Source: Phocaeicola_A sp963625535
GTDB lineage: Bacteria; Bacteroidota; Bacteroidia; Bacteroidales; Bacteroidaceae
NCBI GenBank assembly: GCA_963625535.1
Contig: CAVFUK010000096.1
Span: forward strand, 1-22,624
Length of the DNA stretch: 22,624 bases
Direction of reading: 5' to 3'
Shown: positions 1 through 8,572 of the stretch, piece after piece
Numbering within the stretch: position 1 is the first letter of the stretch
How the letters are laid out: each line of letters opens with the position of its first letter
Notes under the pieces: generated by a model
What the model was told of the DNA's origin: nothing
Database searches by the model: none
The model's input: the letters and a program-made list of their open reading frames with translations, nothing else
Position numbers and translations under genes: made by a program

Positions 1-1455
1 GACCAAGTCGTAATTGTCGCGCACGCCAGCAGAATGCACGTCGGCTGCGGCAACGGGACGGCCCGGATAGGGATATTCGTCTTTCGTTATCTGCAAAGCC
101 TCTAAGGCGAAATCCTTCGGATAAGAGGTCTCGTTCAGGATAGGCTCCGACATCAACACGGAGGGGTGGTTGCGGTCACGCCGTATGATGTTGCGGGTGT
201 TCTCGTGCACACGCTCGGCAAACTCAGGTTTCTTGTTCCAGAACTGCCAACCGGGTGTAGCCACGATGACAAACAGTCCCAACTCGTCGCAGGCATCCAT
301 GAAGGAGGGGTCTTGCGGATAGTGCGCCACACGGATGATGCGGCAACCGGCATCGCGCAAGCGTTTGGCATCGCGCCACTGTTGGGAGTTGGGCACGGCA
401 TTGCCTATGTAGGCAAAGTCCTGATGGCGGTTGGCACCGACGACTTGGCCAAAGGGTTTGCCATTGAGCCAGAACCCGTCCTTACCCTTGAACTCACACA
501 GACGTATGCCGATGCGGGTAGTTCCGCCATCCACACATTTTCCGTTCTGCTTTATGCGGGACTCTACCCGATAGAGGTAAGGGTCGTCCGGCGACCACAG
601 ATGAGGAGTCTTCACCTGTATCTTCTGTATAGCCGTCTTGTATTCACCTGCGACTAAGGAGAGTCGTTGACTGACACGTTTCACCACAGTGCCGTTGGCA
701 TCCAATAAGGTGGTTTCTACCACGGCCTGGCTGGACCGGTTACCGTTGTTTGCCACCTCTGTGTTGACAAACACGTCCGCCCGTTGGTCGGAGATGTTGT
801 CGAAGTGAACAAACACACCACCTCCGGCAGTACGGTTGGCCTCGATAGCGTCGGTAATGGCCACGGGCGACTTGGCTATCATCCACACGTCGCGGTAGAT
901 GCCTCCGTGATAAGCAAAGTCGAGCGTGTACTGTGTCTTGCCGGGAGGATAAGTCTTGTCGTCGCTGTTGTCCGCCATCACGGCCACCATACAGGTGTCG
1001 CCGGCATTCACACCGGCCTCGGACAAGGACAATGTGACGGGCAGGTAACCTCCTAGATGTTCCTTCACCAGTTTACCATTGACGTAGAACTTCTGCTTGC
1101 CCATGATGGCTTCGAAGTGAAGACACACCTGCTTGCCTTTAGTGTCTTGCGGCAACACGAAGTGTTTGCGATACCAAGCTATGCCTTGGTAGTTGCGGCA
1201 ACCGCTGGCCTCAGCCGGTTCCAGCTCCACGCTATGAGGGGTAGAGACTACCGCCCAAGCGGAATCGTCCAGCGCAAGGGTCTCCGCGTTGGGTACATCC
1301 CCTTTATGGAAACGCCATCCGGCATTGAAGTCATACACGATGCGGCCACTTCCCGACAAGGGGAAGAATCCGGCTACAGATATCTCCTGTGTCAGATGAG
1401 CTTTCATCGTCGCACCAGGGATAAGTAGCAATAGGACTATGAGAATGTTTTTCAT
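1..1455 (-). CDS. GH2 family exported glycosidase, 3' end cut by window edge
   Basis: The reading frame opens at an ATG at 1455 and stays open for 485 codons to base 1, so the C-terminus is outside the window. A signal peptide is clear (Met-Lys-Asn followed by ILIVLLLLIPG). Domains in order: GH2 sugar-binding jelly roll about residues 38-195 (NYQGIAWYRKHF, YHGGIYRDVW), immunoglobulin-like domain about 198-318 (PHLWSPDDPYLY), and the start of the TIM barrel from about 325 (NGKPF, NRHQD). RNHPSVLMSEPILNE ends at E442, the expected acid/base Glu of GH2. The nucleophile Glu should lie beyond base 1. GH2 includes beta-galactosidases, beta-glucuronidases, beta-mannosidases and alpha-L-arabinopyranosidases; I cannot choose from this fragment, although NRHQD rather than NRHEH and SEPILNE rather than WSxGNE set it apart from the LacZ-type enzyme at 8573-11935. 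It follows the DUF5703 gene after 24 bp. The family call is firm, the substrate unknown. Confidence 0.88.
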   Translation of the reverse strand, partial: MKNILIVLLLLIPGATMKAHLTQEISVAGFFPLSGSGRIVYDFNAGWRFHKGDVPNAETLALDDSAWAVVSTPHSVELEPAEASGCRNYQGIAWYRKHFVLPQDTKGKQVCLHFEAIMGKQKFYVNGKLVKEHLGGYLPVTLSLSEAGVNAGDTCMVAVMADNSDDKTYPPGKTQYTLDFAYHGGIYRDVWMIAKSPVAITDAIEANRTAGGGVFVHFDNISDQRADVFVNTEVANNGNRSSQAVVETTLLDANGTVVKRVSQRLSLVAGEYKTAIQKIQVKTPHLWSPDDPYLYRVESRIKQNGKCVDGGTTRIGIRLCEFKGKDGFWLNGKPFGQVVGANRHQDFAYIGNAVPNSQQWRDAKRLRDAGCRIIRVAHYPQDPSFMDACDELGLFVIVATPGWQFWNKKPEFAERVHENTRNIIRRDRNHPSVLMSEPILNETSYPKDFALEALQITKDEYPYPGRPVAAADVHSAGVRDNYDLV

Positions 1456-1479
1456 GCTATTTATTATATATATAATGTA
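1456..1479 (-). promoter_or_regulatory. AT-only-like leader of the downstream GH2 gene
   Basis: This 24-bp gap between the DUF5703 stop and the GH2 start is almost pure A/T and carries a 12-bp palindrome of alternating TA at 1464-1475. No Shine-Dalgarno sequence is present. In Bacteroidota, initiation commonly relies on unstructured A/T-rich leaders instead. It is read here as a translation leader; no -7/-33 promoter pair (TAnnTTTG / TTTG) is recognisable. Confidence 0.3.
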
Positions 1480-3759
1480 TTAGTGTTTCAAATTGATTAT
1501 CACATCGGCCTTGCGACTTTCGGGAGTCACTTGCAGACTGACCACCTTTCCGTCGCGCAGCTCGGCTTCCACCACTGTATGGTCTGTCGCATGGAGCTTG
1601 AAGCGCACGTTCCATGCGGCAGGCCATGCGGGGAAGAGATAAATCTTCCCGCCTCGGGTCTGCAACAGCATCTCCTGCATACCTATCATACCGCTACCAC
1701 CCCAGTTGTGGTCAGGGGTCCAGTCGTATCCCGGTCCCCAGAAGGCAGGGAAGCGGTGTGGGCCGTCGTCCAACTTCTCCTTGGTCAGCCGCACAGCCTC
1801 ATCGGTCATGCCCAGACAGGCTGCCCAGATGTTGTCCTGCTTCCATCCTGTGGAAGAGCGGAACTTTAGGGCATCGGCATCCAGGTTATAGGTATCGCAG
1901 GCTATCTGCAACGAGTCGACTTCGCAACCCACGCCATAGATGCGCCACGGGAACACCGGGTAAAGCTGCGGTGTCTCCACGTTGTTGACTCGCTCCCACG
2001 ACTTAGCCGGAGCGATGGTCTTCTTACCCTCCGTCTGCCGATAAGGCAGGTCAGGGATGCGGGCCAGCATCTCTTTCCATCGGCCTACGGCGGTGTCGCC
2101 CATCGCCAGTTTCGTATCAACGTAACTCTTCAGCACCGTCTGCAAGGCAGCCACCGTAGACGCGGCATTGTTGGCCATCTTGTAGGTCTCACACCCTGAG
2201 CCAGGGAAAAGGATGAGTTTGCCCTCTCCGTCCAACTTCTTAATGCCCCGCTGAGAGGCCAAGTACTGATAGTGTTCGTCGAAGAACGTGAGGGCGCTCT
2301 CTATGAAAGAGGTATAAGGACGAATGTCTGCTCCGGCGTAGCGTCTCGACTCGAGTATCATCTGGCAAAACTCCAGTACCGTGTCCCACGTGTATTCGAG
2401 CCAAGCGTTGTACTCCAGACCCTTGTCGAACCATTCGGGACGTTTCAGTCCGTACTCGGCCATGTTGGGCAATCCGAAGTATTCCATCTGTTCGGTGAAG
2501 CAGCCACCCGCATGGTTCCAATAGAAACGACTGCGCAGCTCGGCATTCGAGAGCATACGGTTATAGGCATCGAACTGCGGAATCATCAGGTCGGCATCAC
2601 CGTTCTTCAGCATGGGCCAGTAAACGAGCCGTTGGTTCTGGGCCGTCATGGTACCGCCGCCCCAGTTACGGTAGTCCGGGGTGAAGGGGGCGTTTGACTT
2701 AGACTGCACGTACACGGGATCGAAGGTAAACAGCCCTCCATTGAATTTCGTAGGTGCTGCACCGTAAGCATTGCAACCGAGCATATAGCGGAACAACGTG
2801 AAGTTGCGCGTCAGTCTTGACGCTTCACCATCAGCCTCGATGTAGCTTCGCTTCCAAAACTCAGTCCACCAAGCCAAGGTTGCCTTGCGGTCGCGTTCTG
2901 TACGGATAGATTGCTCCACCTGATTGAGCCCCGCCATCCACTGATCCACATCCGCGGTCTGTTGGGTATGGAAGGCGATGGTGACATGATGGGCCTTAGC
3001 TGGCTTTGCCGAGCGAAAGTTCCAAGCTTGGTAATCCGTACCGGAGTATTCGCCCTTCGACGTACCCGTGAAGGAAAGGTTGTCGCCCGTCAATCGTCCT
3101 CCAGAGAGGAGGTTGGCTACGGGATTCCACAATCGTTCTTTGACGGCATCCAGTCCTTCAATGCTCACCGTGCGGTCGAACACCGTGACGGCAGGATTGT
3201 GATGGTAGAAGGTGACGCCCTTGTCAGTAGGTCGGATGGAGTCTTTGGTCGTGACCAGCCCCGTAGTCTTTGCCCACTTGAGGGAACCTTGCCGTGCCTC
3301 GCCCTTGCGGAACGGACGGTCGGCATAACGCCAGCTCTCATAACTGAGGTCTATCGTGAAGGCTTTGCGTCCATTCACCTCCAGGTGCACGACAGGGTGA
3401 TGCACGTCCACCCATAACTGCAAAGTGTATCCACCCAGCTGTATCTCTTGGTAGCCTTGCTGCAGTTTCAAGGTTTGTCGGAAGCCCGCTTCGGGCATAG
3501 GTTGCCCGTCGAGACGCAGCCGCACACGTCCTTGCTTCAGGAGGGTGGTGTATTCGTCATAGGCTCCGCTGCGACACATATAGAACAGCAGTTCCCCATT
3601 CTCCACCCACACATTCAGTCCAATGTCACCGCCTCCACAAGGCATCGACTCCGAAGAGTTCTTACTGAAGGTAGTCCAGGTGTAGTCAGCCGGCTGTGCC
3701 CACGTCGTCAGACAGAGGCACAACTGCACCGCCAAAATTATCGTACGTATTCCCTGCAT
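1480..3759 (-). CDS. DUF5703 / GH95-like six-hairpin glycosidase, exported
   Basis: The protein has 759 residues. A signal peptide ends at TWA (residue 21) with Gln next. Residues about 23-285 look like the beta-sandwich of the DUF5703 family, and about 295-700 like an (alpha/alpha)6 barrel of the GH95 type: TKFNGGLFTFDP (337-348), NWGGGTM (365-371), HAGGCFTEQMEYFGLP (416-431), YTWDTVLEFCQ (456-466) and DWTPDHNWGG (679-688). The C-terminus (IYLFPAWPAAW, 706-716) is a closing beta domain of the kind seen in GH95 proteins. GH95 enzymes act on alpha-L-fucosides and alpha-L-galactosides; the activity of DUF5703 proteins is not known to me. Acidic candidates are D392-E430 region residues such as E423 and D458. 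The gene lies 28 bp after the acetylesterase gene. It could be a debranching enzyme for L-Gal, L-Fuc or a similar sugar, but that is a guess from fold and context. Confidence 0.8.
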   Translation of the reverse strand: MQGIRTIILAVQLCLCLTTWAQPADYTWTTFSKNSSESMPCGGGDIGLNVWVENGELLFYMCRSGAYDEYTTLLKQGRVRLRLDGQPMPEAGFRQTLKLQQGYQEIQLGGYTLQLWVDVHHPVVHLEVNGRKAFTIDLSYESWRYADRPFRKGEARQGSLKWAKTTGLVTTKDSIRPTDKGVTFYHHNPAVTVFDRTVSIEGLDAVKERLWNPVANLLSGGRLTGDNLSFTGTSKGEYSGTDYQAWNFRSAKPAKAHHVTIAFHTQQTADVDQWMAGLNQVEQSIRTERDRKATLAWWTEFWKRSYIEADGEASRLTRNFTLFRYMLGCNAYGAAPTKFNGGLFTFDPVYVQSKSNAPFTPDYRNWGGGTMTAQNQRLVYWPMLKNGDADLMIPQFDAYNRMLSNAELRSRFYWNHAGGCFTEQMEYFGLPNMAEYGLKRPEWFDKGLEYNAWLEYTWDTVLEFCQMILESRRYAGADIRPYTSFIESALTFFDEHYQYLASQRGIKKLDGEGKLILFPGSGCETYKMANNAASTVAALQTVLKSYVDTKLAMGDTAVGRWKEMLARIPDLPYRQTEGKKTIAPAKSWERVNNVETPQLYPVFPWRIYGVGCEVDSLQIACDTYNLDADALKFRSSTGWKQDNIWAACLGMTDEAVRLTKEKLDDGPHRFPAFWGPGYDWTPDHNWGGSGMIGMQEMLLQTRGGKIYLFPAWPAAWNVRFKLHATDHTVVEAELRDGKVVSLQVTPESRKADVIINLKH

Positions 3760-3787
3760 ACTGTATTCACTATCGTCTGTCGGTTCG

Positions 3788-5257
3788 TTATTTCTTCAGT
3801 GGTTTCGGGTCTTCCCAGTCATCGGTGCGGAAAGAGGATACAGGTAGTCCTTCAGCACCATAGAGGTCACCCTCGGCATAGTCCTCGAAGGCATAGCGCA
3901 CGGCAACGGGATGGGCCACCTTATCGCACGTCACAATCACGTGTTGGCGTTTTATCTCTGCCTTGGCAGGATAGAACACGCGGTCCTCGCCAGCCACCTT
4001 GAAGTTCTTCGACGCAAAGCCGTGCTTCACGTTGACCCACATCTTGTTGTCGCGCTCGAAGCTGACAATGACCGTATCGTTGCGTATCTCGCACGACTTA
4101 TAGTAAGGGCTGTCGCCCGTGATGCCTTCAATGCCATAGGCTTTGTTGAGTGCCAACAGGGCAAGGCGCTCACCTGGGGTACGTTTGTCGTAGGGATGAA
4201 TACCATTCTTGAAGCCAGCGTCCATCAGCACAGCCATACCGGTCTGCGGCACCATGAACTCTACCTTTGCCTGTGCCTCGCGCAAGTAAGCGGAGTTGCA
4301 CAGCGGCTTTCCCTTACCAGTGATGTTGCCGTAGCTATAGGGAGCTATCTGACAATAGTAGAAGGGGAAGTCGCCCTGTCCCCACAGTTTGCGCCATCCG
4401 GTTATCAGGGAAGAGAACATGTCTGCATAGGTGTGAGCCCGGTTCCAGTTGTCCTCACCTTGGTACCAGATAACACCCTTCATGGTCATGCCAATCAGCG
4501 GACTGAGCATGCCATTGAAGAGTACGGTCGGGGTACGGTTCTTGGAGGCAATCTTTCCATTGGCCTCCGGTATCTGTGCCGTAGCCTCGGGGAAGGCTTT
4601 CAGCATGTCCTTATCCATCCACGCCTCGCACGACGAGCCACCCCAAGCGGCAACCACAAGGCCTACAGGCACCTGCAGTATCTCTTCTATCTGTCGGCCG
4701 AAGTAGTAGGCCGTGGCGCTGAACTCACGGATGGTAGCCGGCGTGGCCTCCACCCAACTGCCCACACAGTCGGTAGCGGGTACAGTGGAGGAGTTGCGTT
4801 TCATCGTGAAGAAGCGGATGCGCTCGTTGCGTCCTCGTAGTGCATCCATATTGGCACCCTCCACGGGTTGGTTGGTAAATCCCTTCATCGGCATCTCCAT
4901 ATTGCTCTGTCCGGCGCACAGCCACAGTTCGCCTACCATCACGTTGTGAAGGGTAAGAGGGGTACCGTCGCTGATTACCAGCTCATAGGGACCACCTGCC
5001 TTCGGGGTCTTCAGGGTCAACTTCCACGCACCTTTATCATCGGCTTTGGTGGTGTATGCCTGTCCGTCCCAAGCGGGAGTCACCGTCACTACTTTGTTAG
5101 GTGTAGCCGTTCCCCACAGATTGGCCGTGGTCTGTTGCTGCATCACCATGTTGTTGGAGAAGATGGAGGGCATCTTCACCTCTGCCTGCAGGGGCAAACC
5201 AAAGACAGTAGTCAGCACCAACGCTGCAATACTCTTCCTATAATTATTCATTCTCAT
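3788..5257 (-). CDS. SGNH-fold sialate O-acetylesterase-like carbohydrate esterase
   Basis: This 489-residue exported protein has a signal peptide ending at LPLQA (residue 25) with Glu next. It has the organisation of the sialate O-acetylesterase (SASA) family: an N-terminal beta domain (about 28-105), then the SGNH hydrolase. Block I is GQSNM at 116-120 with nucleophile S118; the AAWGGSSCEAW segment (203-213) and WYQGEDN (264-270) supply oxyanion-hole regions; the catalytic His is H354 in GIHP, followed by the usual GERLALLAL helix. Such enzymes remove O-acetyl groups from sialic acid or plant glycans. No sialic-acid genes are present here and the neighbours are rhamnosidases and galactosidase-type enzymes, so deacetylation of a pectic or similar plant glycan is more likely. 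Two starts are possible (5257 and 5251); 5257 is preceded by the purine run AAAGAG about 8 nt upstream and was preferred. It follows GH106 after 49 bp. Confidence 0.88.
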   Translation of the reverse strand: MRMNNYRKSIAALVLTTVFGLPLQAEVKMPSIFSNNMVMQQQTTANLWGTATPNKVVTVTPAWDGQAYTTKADDKGAWKLTLKTPKAGGPYELVISDGTPLTLHNVMVGELWLCAGQSNMEMPMKGFTNQPVEGANMDALRGRNERIRFFTMKRNSSTVPATDCVGSWVEATPATIREFSATAYYFGRQIEEILQVPVGLVVAAWGGSSCEAWMDKDMLKAFPEATAQIPEANGKIASKNRTPTVLFNGMLSPLIGMTMKGVIWYQGEDNWNRAHTYADMFSSLITGWRKLWGQGDFPFYYCQIAPYSYGNITGKGKPLCNSAYLREAQAKVEFMVPQTGMAVLMDAGFKNGIHPYDKRTPGERLALLALNKAYGIEGITGDSPYYKSCEIRNDTVIVSFERDNKMWVNVKHGFASKNFKVAGEDRVFYPAKAEIKRQHVIVTCDKVAHPVAVRYAFEDYAEGDLYGAEGLPVSSFRTDDWEDPKPLKK

Positions 5258-5306
5258 AGTTTTATCTCTTTCGTTTATTATTCAGTTCATTTATTCTATC
5301 ACCCGA

Positions 5307-8300
5307 TTACTTATTGGTACGCACCAGTTTCAGCGGTCCAAGCAAACCAGCAGACAACAAGTGTTTGTCCGCCATCCGGTATTTCGCATTGGTCCAGATG
5401 CCTTCGTAGGGTGCCTTGCCTTGGTCGGCCCCATTAAGGGCATTGGCCCAAGTGTTGGATATTTCTATCACCAATGTGTTGTCGCCCTGTCGCACGGCCC
5501 GGGTGATGTTCAGTTCGTAGGGGGCGGTCCATACGATGCCACAATCCACACCGTTCACCTTCACGGCTGCCACATCGTGCAGCGTACCCAGTTCCAGCAT
5601 CACCTTCTCCACCTCACCAAGCTTCTGGTTCCAGGTGAAGTGGGTCGTGTAGACTGCCGTACCGCTATAGTAACGGACACGTTCATCCGCCTCTTTCGAC
5701 CAGTCGAAGAGTTCAGTCCGGTTTACCGTGGTATCTATCAAGGGGAAGCGTACGCTCCACTGAGAGGTCTTCAAATTCTCTTTCTTATGCCATACAGTAG
5801 CTGTGTTACCTGTCTTCCCTGCAGACTTCCGGAATACGATGAAGGCTGACTCACCTGCGGCGAGCTTCATAGATACTTCGGTACGGCCGTTCACTGCCTT
5901 CCAAGTCAGCTGGTCGGTAATCTCACCGGTCATCGGGTTCCACCACTCGGGCGCACTGCCGTCTATGCGGAAGGAGGCGACGAACTCCCGTTCTTCCTCG
6001 CGTTGGTTGGCAACGAAATAGATGTCCACACCCTCGTCAGCATTGCGACGGTGCGTCCATGCGACATCCTCTGGGACTATCAGGTCACGCTCCAACCCAT
6101 AGGCAGAGAAGTCGTCGGCTTTATAGGGTAGCTCGGGGACTATCACTCCGGCCTCACGCAAGGCTGCCACCTTGGCCTTCACCTCTTTACTCTGCACGTT
6201 GTTCGGGCTCATCGGATGTTTCGTAGGCATCACCACTACGCGGTAACTTGCACCGCCAGGCAACACCATCCGGCCGTCCTCAGCCTTGGCAAGACGCAAC
6301 AGCGCGTCGCGGTTGAAGGAGTCGTAGGCATAGCCGCGCAAGGGGTTGACCCATTTGTCCGGGTCGGCCATGTTGGCGGAGTGGGTAACACCCACGGGCA
6401 TCACCCGCAAGGGCTGACCTTCGTTGGCCAGGCGTACCTGTTCGCTACGCACCCGTTCCCTACCAAAAATGCCGGGCAACATCGGTACCAAGCGGTCGGG
6501 CAAGATGGCACGGCTTGGCACCTCCTCACCGGTAAACACAGCGATATCTGTCACCGGCACGCCATACTGCAACAGGGTTTGACAGCGTGCAGCATAGTCG
6601 GCCAAGCCTTTGCTGCCATTCTTCCACCACGTGTTGTCGCGTTGGAAGAAGAGGCCGATGCCGTCCAACGTCATGCCGGGTTTCTTGTCCATATAGGGGT
6701 TATGGGTGTAGACATGGAAGAATAGGCGGTTGATACCCAGCGCATAGTTGCGGTCGAGCAAGGTCTTCAGCATGGCCGGGGTCTCGTCCCAGGTGCCACG
6801 TACTTCGGTGAAGCCTTCCGCCTGAATGATTTTCTTGCCATAGATGTGTGCGCCACTGACGGCATCGAGCATATCGTTGGGTTTGTCGTGCGTTGGACTG
6901 CGCAACCAGAACTCACCCATGGGGAGGTCCACCATCTGATAGTGGAGCAATCCGTCGCTCACCATAGTGGGGGCCACGCATTCGGCAGAGAACTGGCAGT
7001 CGTAGCTCTTGGCACAGTCGGCCAACTCTTGGTAGAAGACATCCTTCACCAGTTCGGCAATGGTGCGGCGCACATCGCGTAGCACGCGCTCGGAGGTTGC
7101 CACATTGTCCACAGGTATGCCGGCATAGAGGGCCAGGTAAGGAGCCAGCGAGTAGCCACGGCGTGCCTCGAACTCATCCATGAAGTTGTCGCTCCAGTTT
7201 TGGCAACCACACTCCCAGCTGTCCACATGCATGTACTTCAGCACCCGATGGGCCAACTCCTCACCTACCTCTTCAAAGGTGCGGCCAAACCAGTAGTTGA
7301 ACTGTTTGCGCACAGCCACGATGTTGAACTTGTCGCACTCCAGTCCCTTGCCTCCGCCACCGGTGGCATTGGTGTGGCCCGTAGAGGTGTGGCCTATGCG
7401 CAGCAGGCGCCACTCTCCCTGAGGCAACGTGGCGGTGAGCCGGCCATTGTGCAGGCCGGCAGTCATGTCCAGTATCTCGTCTTGCGGCACGCAATCGTTC
7501 ACGGGGACTTCACTGGCCGGTGTATCTTCGGCCACTCGCCACACGAGTCCGGCCTTTCCCTCCCATTGGTTTAGGCGGGGCTCACCATGGAACACCACCT
7601 TCTTTATCTTCAGGTTGGGTTTCCATTTGGCAGCGTCCATGTCCTCGCAACCGGGTTCACTACCCACGGGAGTCCAGTAGAGACGGAAGTAACGTGCGGT
7701 AGTAGGCGATATGGTGTGGGTACTATTCTCGTCGGTGTTCTGCCAACCTTGTCGTGCGGGGGTGAGTTGTTTCACCGTGTAGAACTTCTTGCCGTCGATG
7801 CTGGCCTTCACCACCATACGGTGTGCTTGGTAGTTGTTGCCGTTGAGAATGATCTCGATGTTGCGGCAAGTGACCGGTTCGGCAAAACTATACTGTATCC
7901 AGCATGGGACTGACGAACGTATCACCCCAGTGGAATCGATGTTGACACCTTTCTTAGCATCCACATGAGCATCCACATTGCCGCAGGTGACGCGCGGCTG
8001 TTGGGTAATGCGCTCTCCCTTAACAGGCAACGCCAACAGGGCGATATCCTCGTAGTAACCTTCCATAGCTTTTGGCTGAGCCAGGCGAAGTGCGTTCACC
8101 CGTCCGCCCTGAACGATAGTCTCAGTGAAGACCACCTTCTGCATGGACTCCTCGGGACGTATCCACGGGCCACCAGCCAAGGCGAATCCGTCGCAGATGT
8201 GCATGCCGAGCTTCAGACCAAGGCGGTCGGCCTCTTGCATGCTGTACTTCACCATCCGCCACCACTCGGGCGACAGCTGTTCGGCTTTGCCATCGTACTG

Positions 8301-8564
8301 TTTACCCTGCTCCACCGACTTGATGGGCATCAGGTATGCGCCACCCAAACCGGCCTGTTTCATGGCCTCAAGGTCTGCCTTGATGCCCTCCTCGCTCACA
8401 GCTCCATACATCCAGTACCAGAAGGTCCAGGGTTTGGCATCCCCGTCGGGATGGGCAAACTGTTGCTGCAACGTGGGGGTACCTGCTGACAGGGTTTGTG
8501 CACTGAGGGCGACAATGCCCAACAGCCATCCAAAGATACTCGTTACTATTTTATTCATCTTCAT
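5307..8564 (-). CDS. GH106 alpha-L-rhamnosidase, exported
   Basis: The N-terminus is characteristic of GH106: WTFWYWMYG, then EGIKADLEAMKQAGLGG and SPEWWRMVKYSMQEADRLGL of a TIM barrel. A discoidin-like beta-sandwich is inserted at about residues 210-300. The barrel resumes with MHVDSWECG and the segment QAEGFTEVRGTWDETP, and a GH2-like jelly roll ends the protein (NTLVIEISNTWANAL). Candidate catalytic acids are the Glu residues in DSWECG, SAECVAP and QAEGFT. GH106 enzymes release terminal alpha-L-rhamnose from pectic glycans and depend on calcium. In-frame ATGs lie at 8576, 8573, 8564 and 8558. The first forms an ATGA overlap with the upstream stop but gives an n-region with two Glu; I chose 8564, just after GGAAGAA, giving MKMNKIVTSIF and a signal peptide ending LSA before Gln. 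About 1085 residues, the usual size for the family. It is tightly coupled to the GH2 gene upstream. Confidence 0.88.
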   Translation of the reverse strand: MKMNKIVTSIFGWLLGIVALSAQTLSAGTPTLQQQFAHPDGDAKPWTFWYWMYGAVSEEGIKADLEAMKQAGLGGAYLMPIKSVEQGKQYDGKAEQLSPEWWRMVKYSMQEADRLGLKLGMHICDGFALAGGPWIRPEESMQKVVFTETIVQGGRVNALRLAQPKAMEGYYEDIALLALPVKGERITQQPRVTCGNVDAHVDAKKGVNIDSTGVIRSSVPCWIQYSFAEPVTCRNIEIILNGNNYQAHRMVVKASIDGKKFYTVKQLTPARQGWQNTDENSTHTISPTTARYFRLYWTPVGSEPGCEDMDAAKWKPNLKIKKVVFHGEPRLNQWEGKAGLVWRVAEDTPASEVPVNDCVPQDEILDMTAGLHNGRLTATLPQGEWRLLRIGHTSTGHTNATGGGGKGLECDKFNIVAVRKQFNYWFGRTFEEVGEELAHRVLKYMHVDSWECGCQNWSDNFMDEFEARRGYSLAPYLALYAGIPVDNVATSERVLRDVRRTIAELVKDVFYQELADCAKSYDCQFSAECVAPTMVSDGLLHYQMVDLPMGEFWLRSPTHDKPNDMLDAVSGAHIYGKKIIQAEGFTEVRGTWDETPAMLKTLLDRNYALGINRLFFHVYTHNPYMDKKPGMTLDGIGLFFQRDNTWWKNGSKGLADYAARCQTLLQYGVPVTDIAVFTGEEVPSRAILPDRLVPMLPGIFGRERVRSEQVRLANEGQPLRVMPVGVTHSANMADPDKWVNPLRGYAYDSFNRDALLRLAKAEDGRMVLPGGASYRVVVMPTKHPMSPNNVQSKEVKAKVAALREAGVIVPELPYKADDFSAYGLERDLIVPEDVAWTHRRNADEGVDIYFVANQREEEREFVASFRIDGSAPEWWNPMTGEITDQLTWKAVNGRTEVSMKLAAGESAFIVFRKSAGKTGNTATVWHKKENLKTSQWSVRFPLIDTTVNRTELFDWSKEADERVRYYSGTAVYTTHFTWNQKLGEVEKVMLELGTLHDVAAVKVNGVDCGIVWTAPYELNITRAVRQGDNTLVIEISNTWANALNGADQGKAPYEGIWTNAKYRMADKHLLSAGLLGPLKLVRTNK

Positions 8565-8572
8565 TTCTTCCA

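Noticed and set aside
3788..5257. Sialic acid catabolism as the role of the acetylesterase
   Set aside because: The family name comes from sialate esterases, but no sialidase, lyase or epimerase is nearby, and the neighbours act on plant-type glycans.
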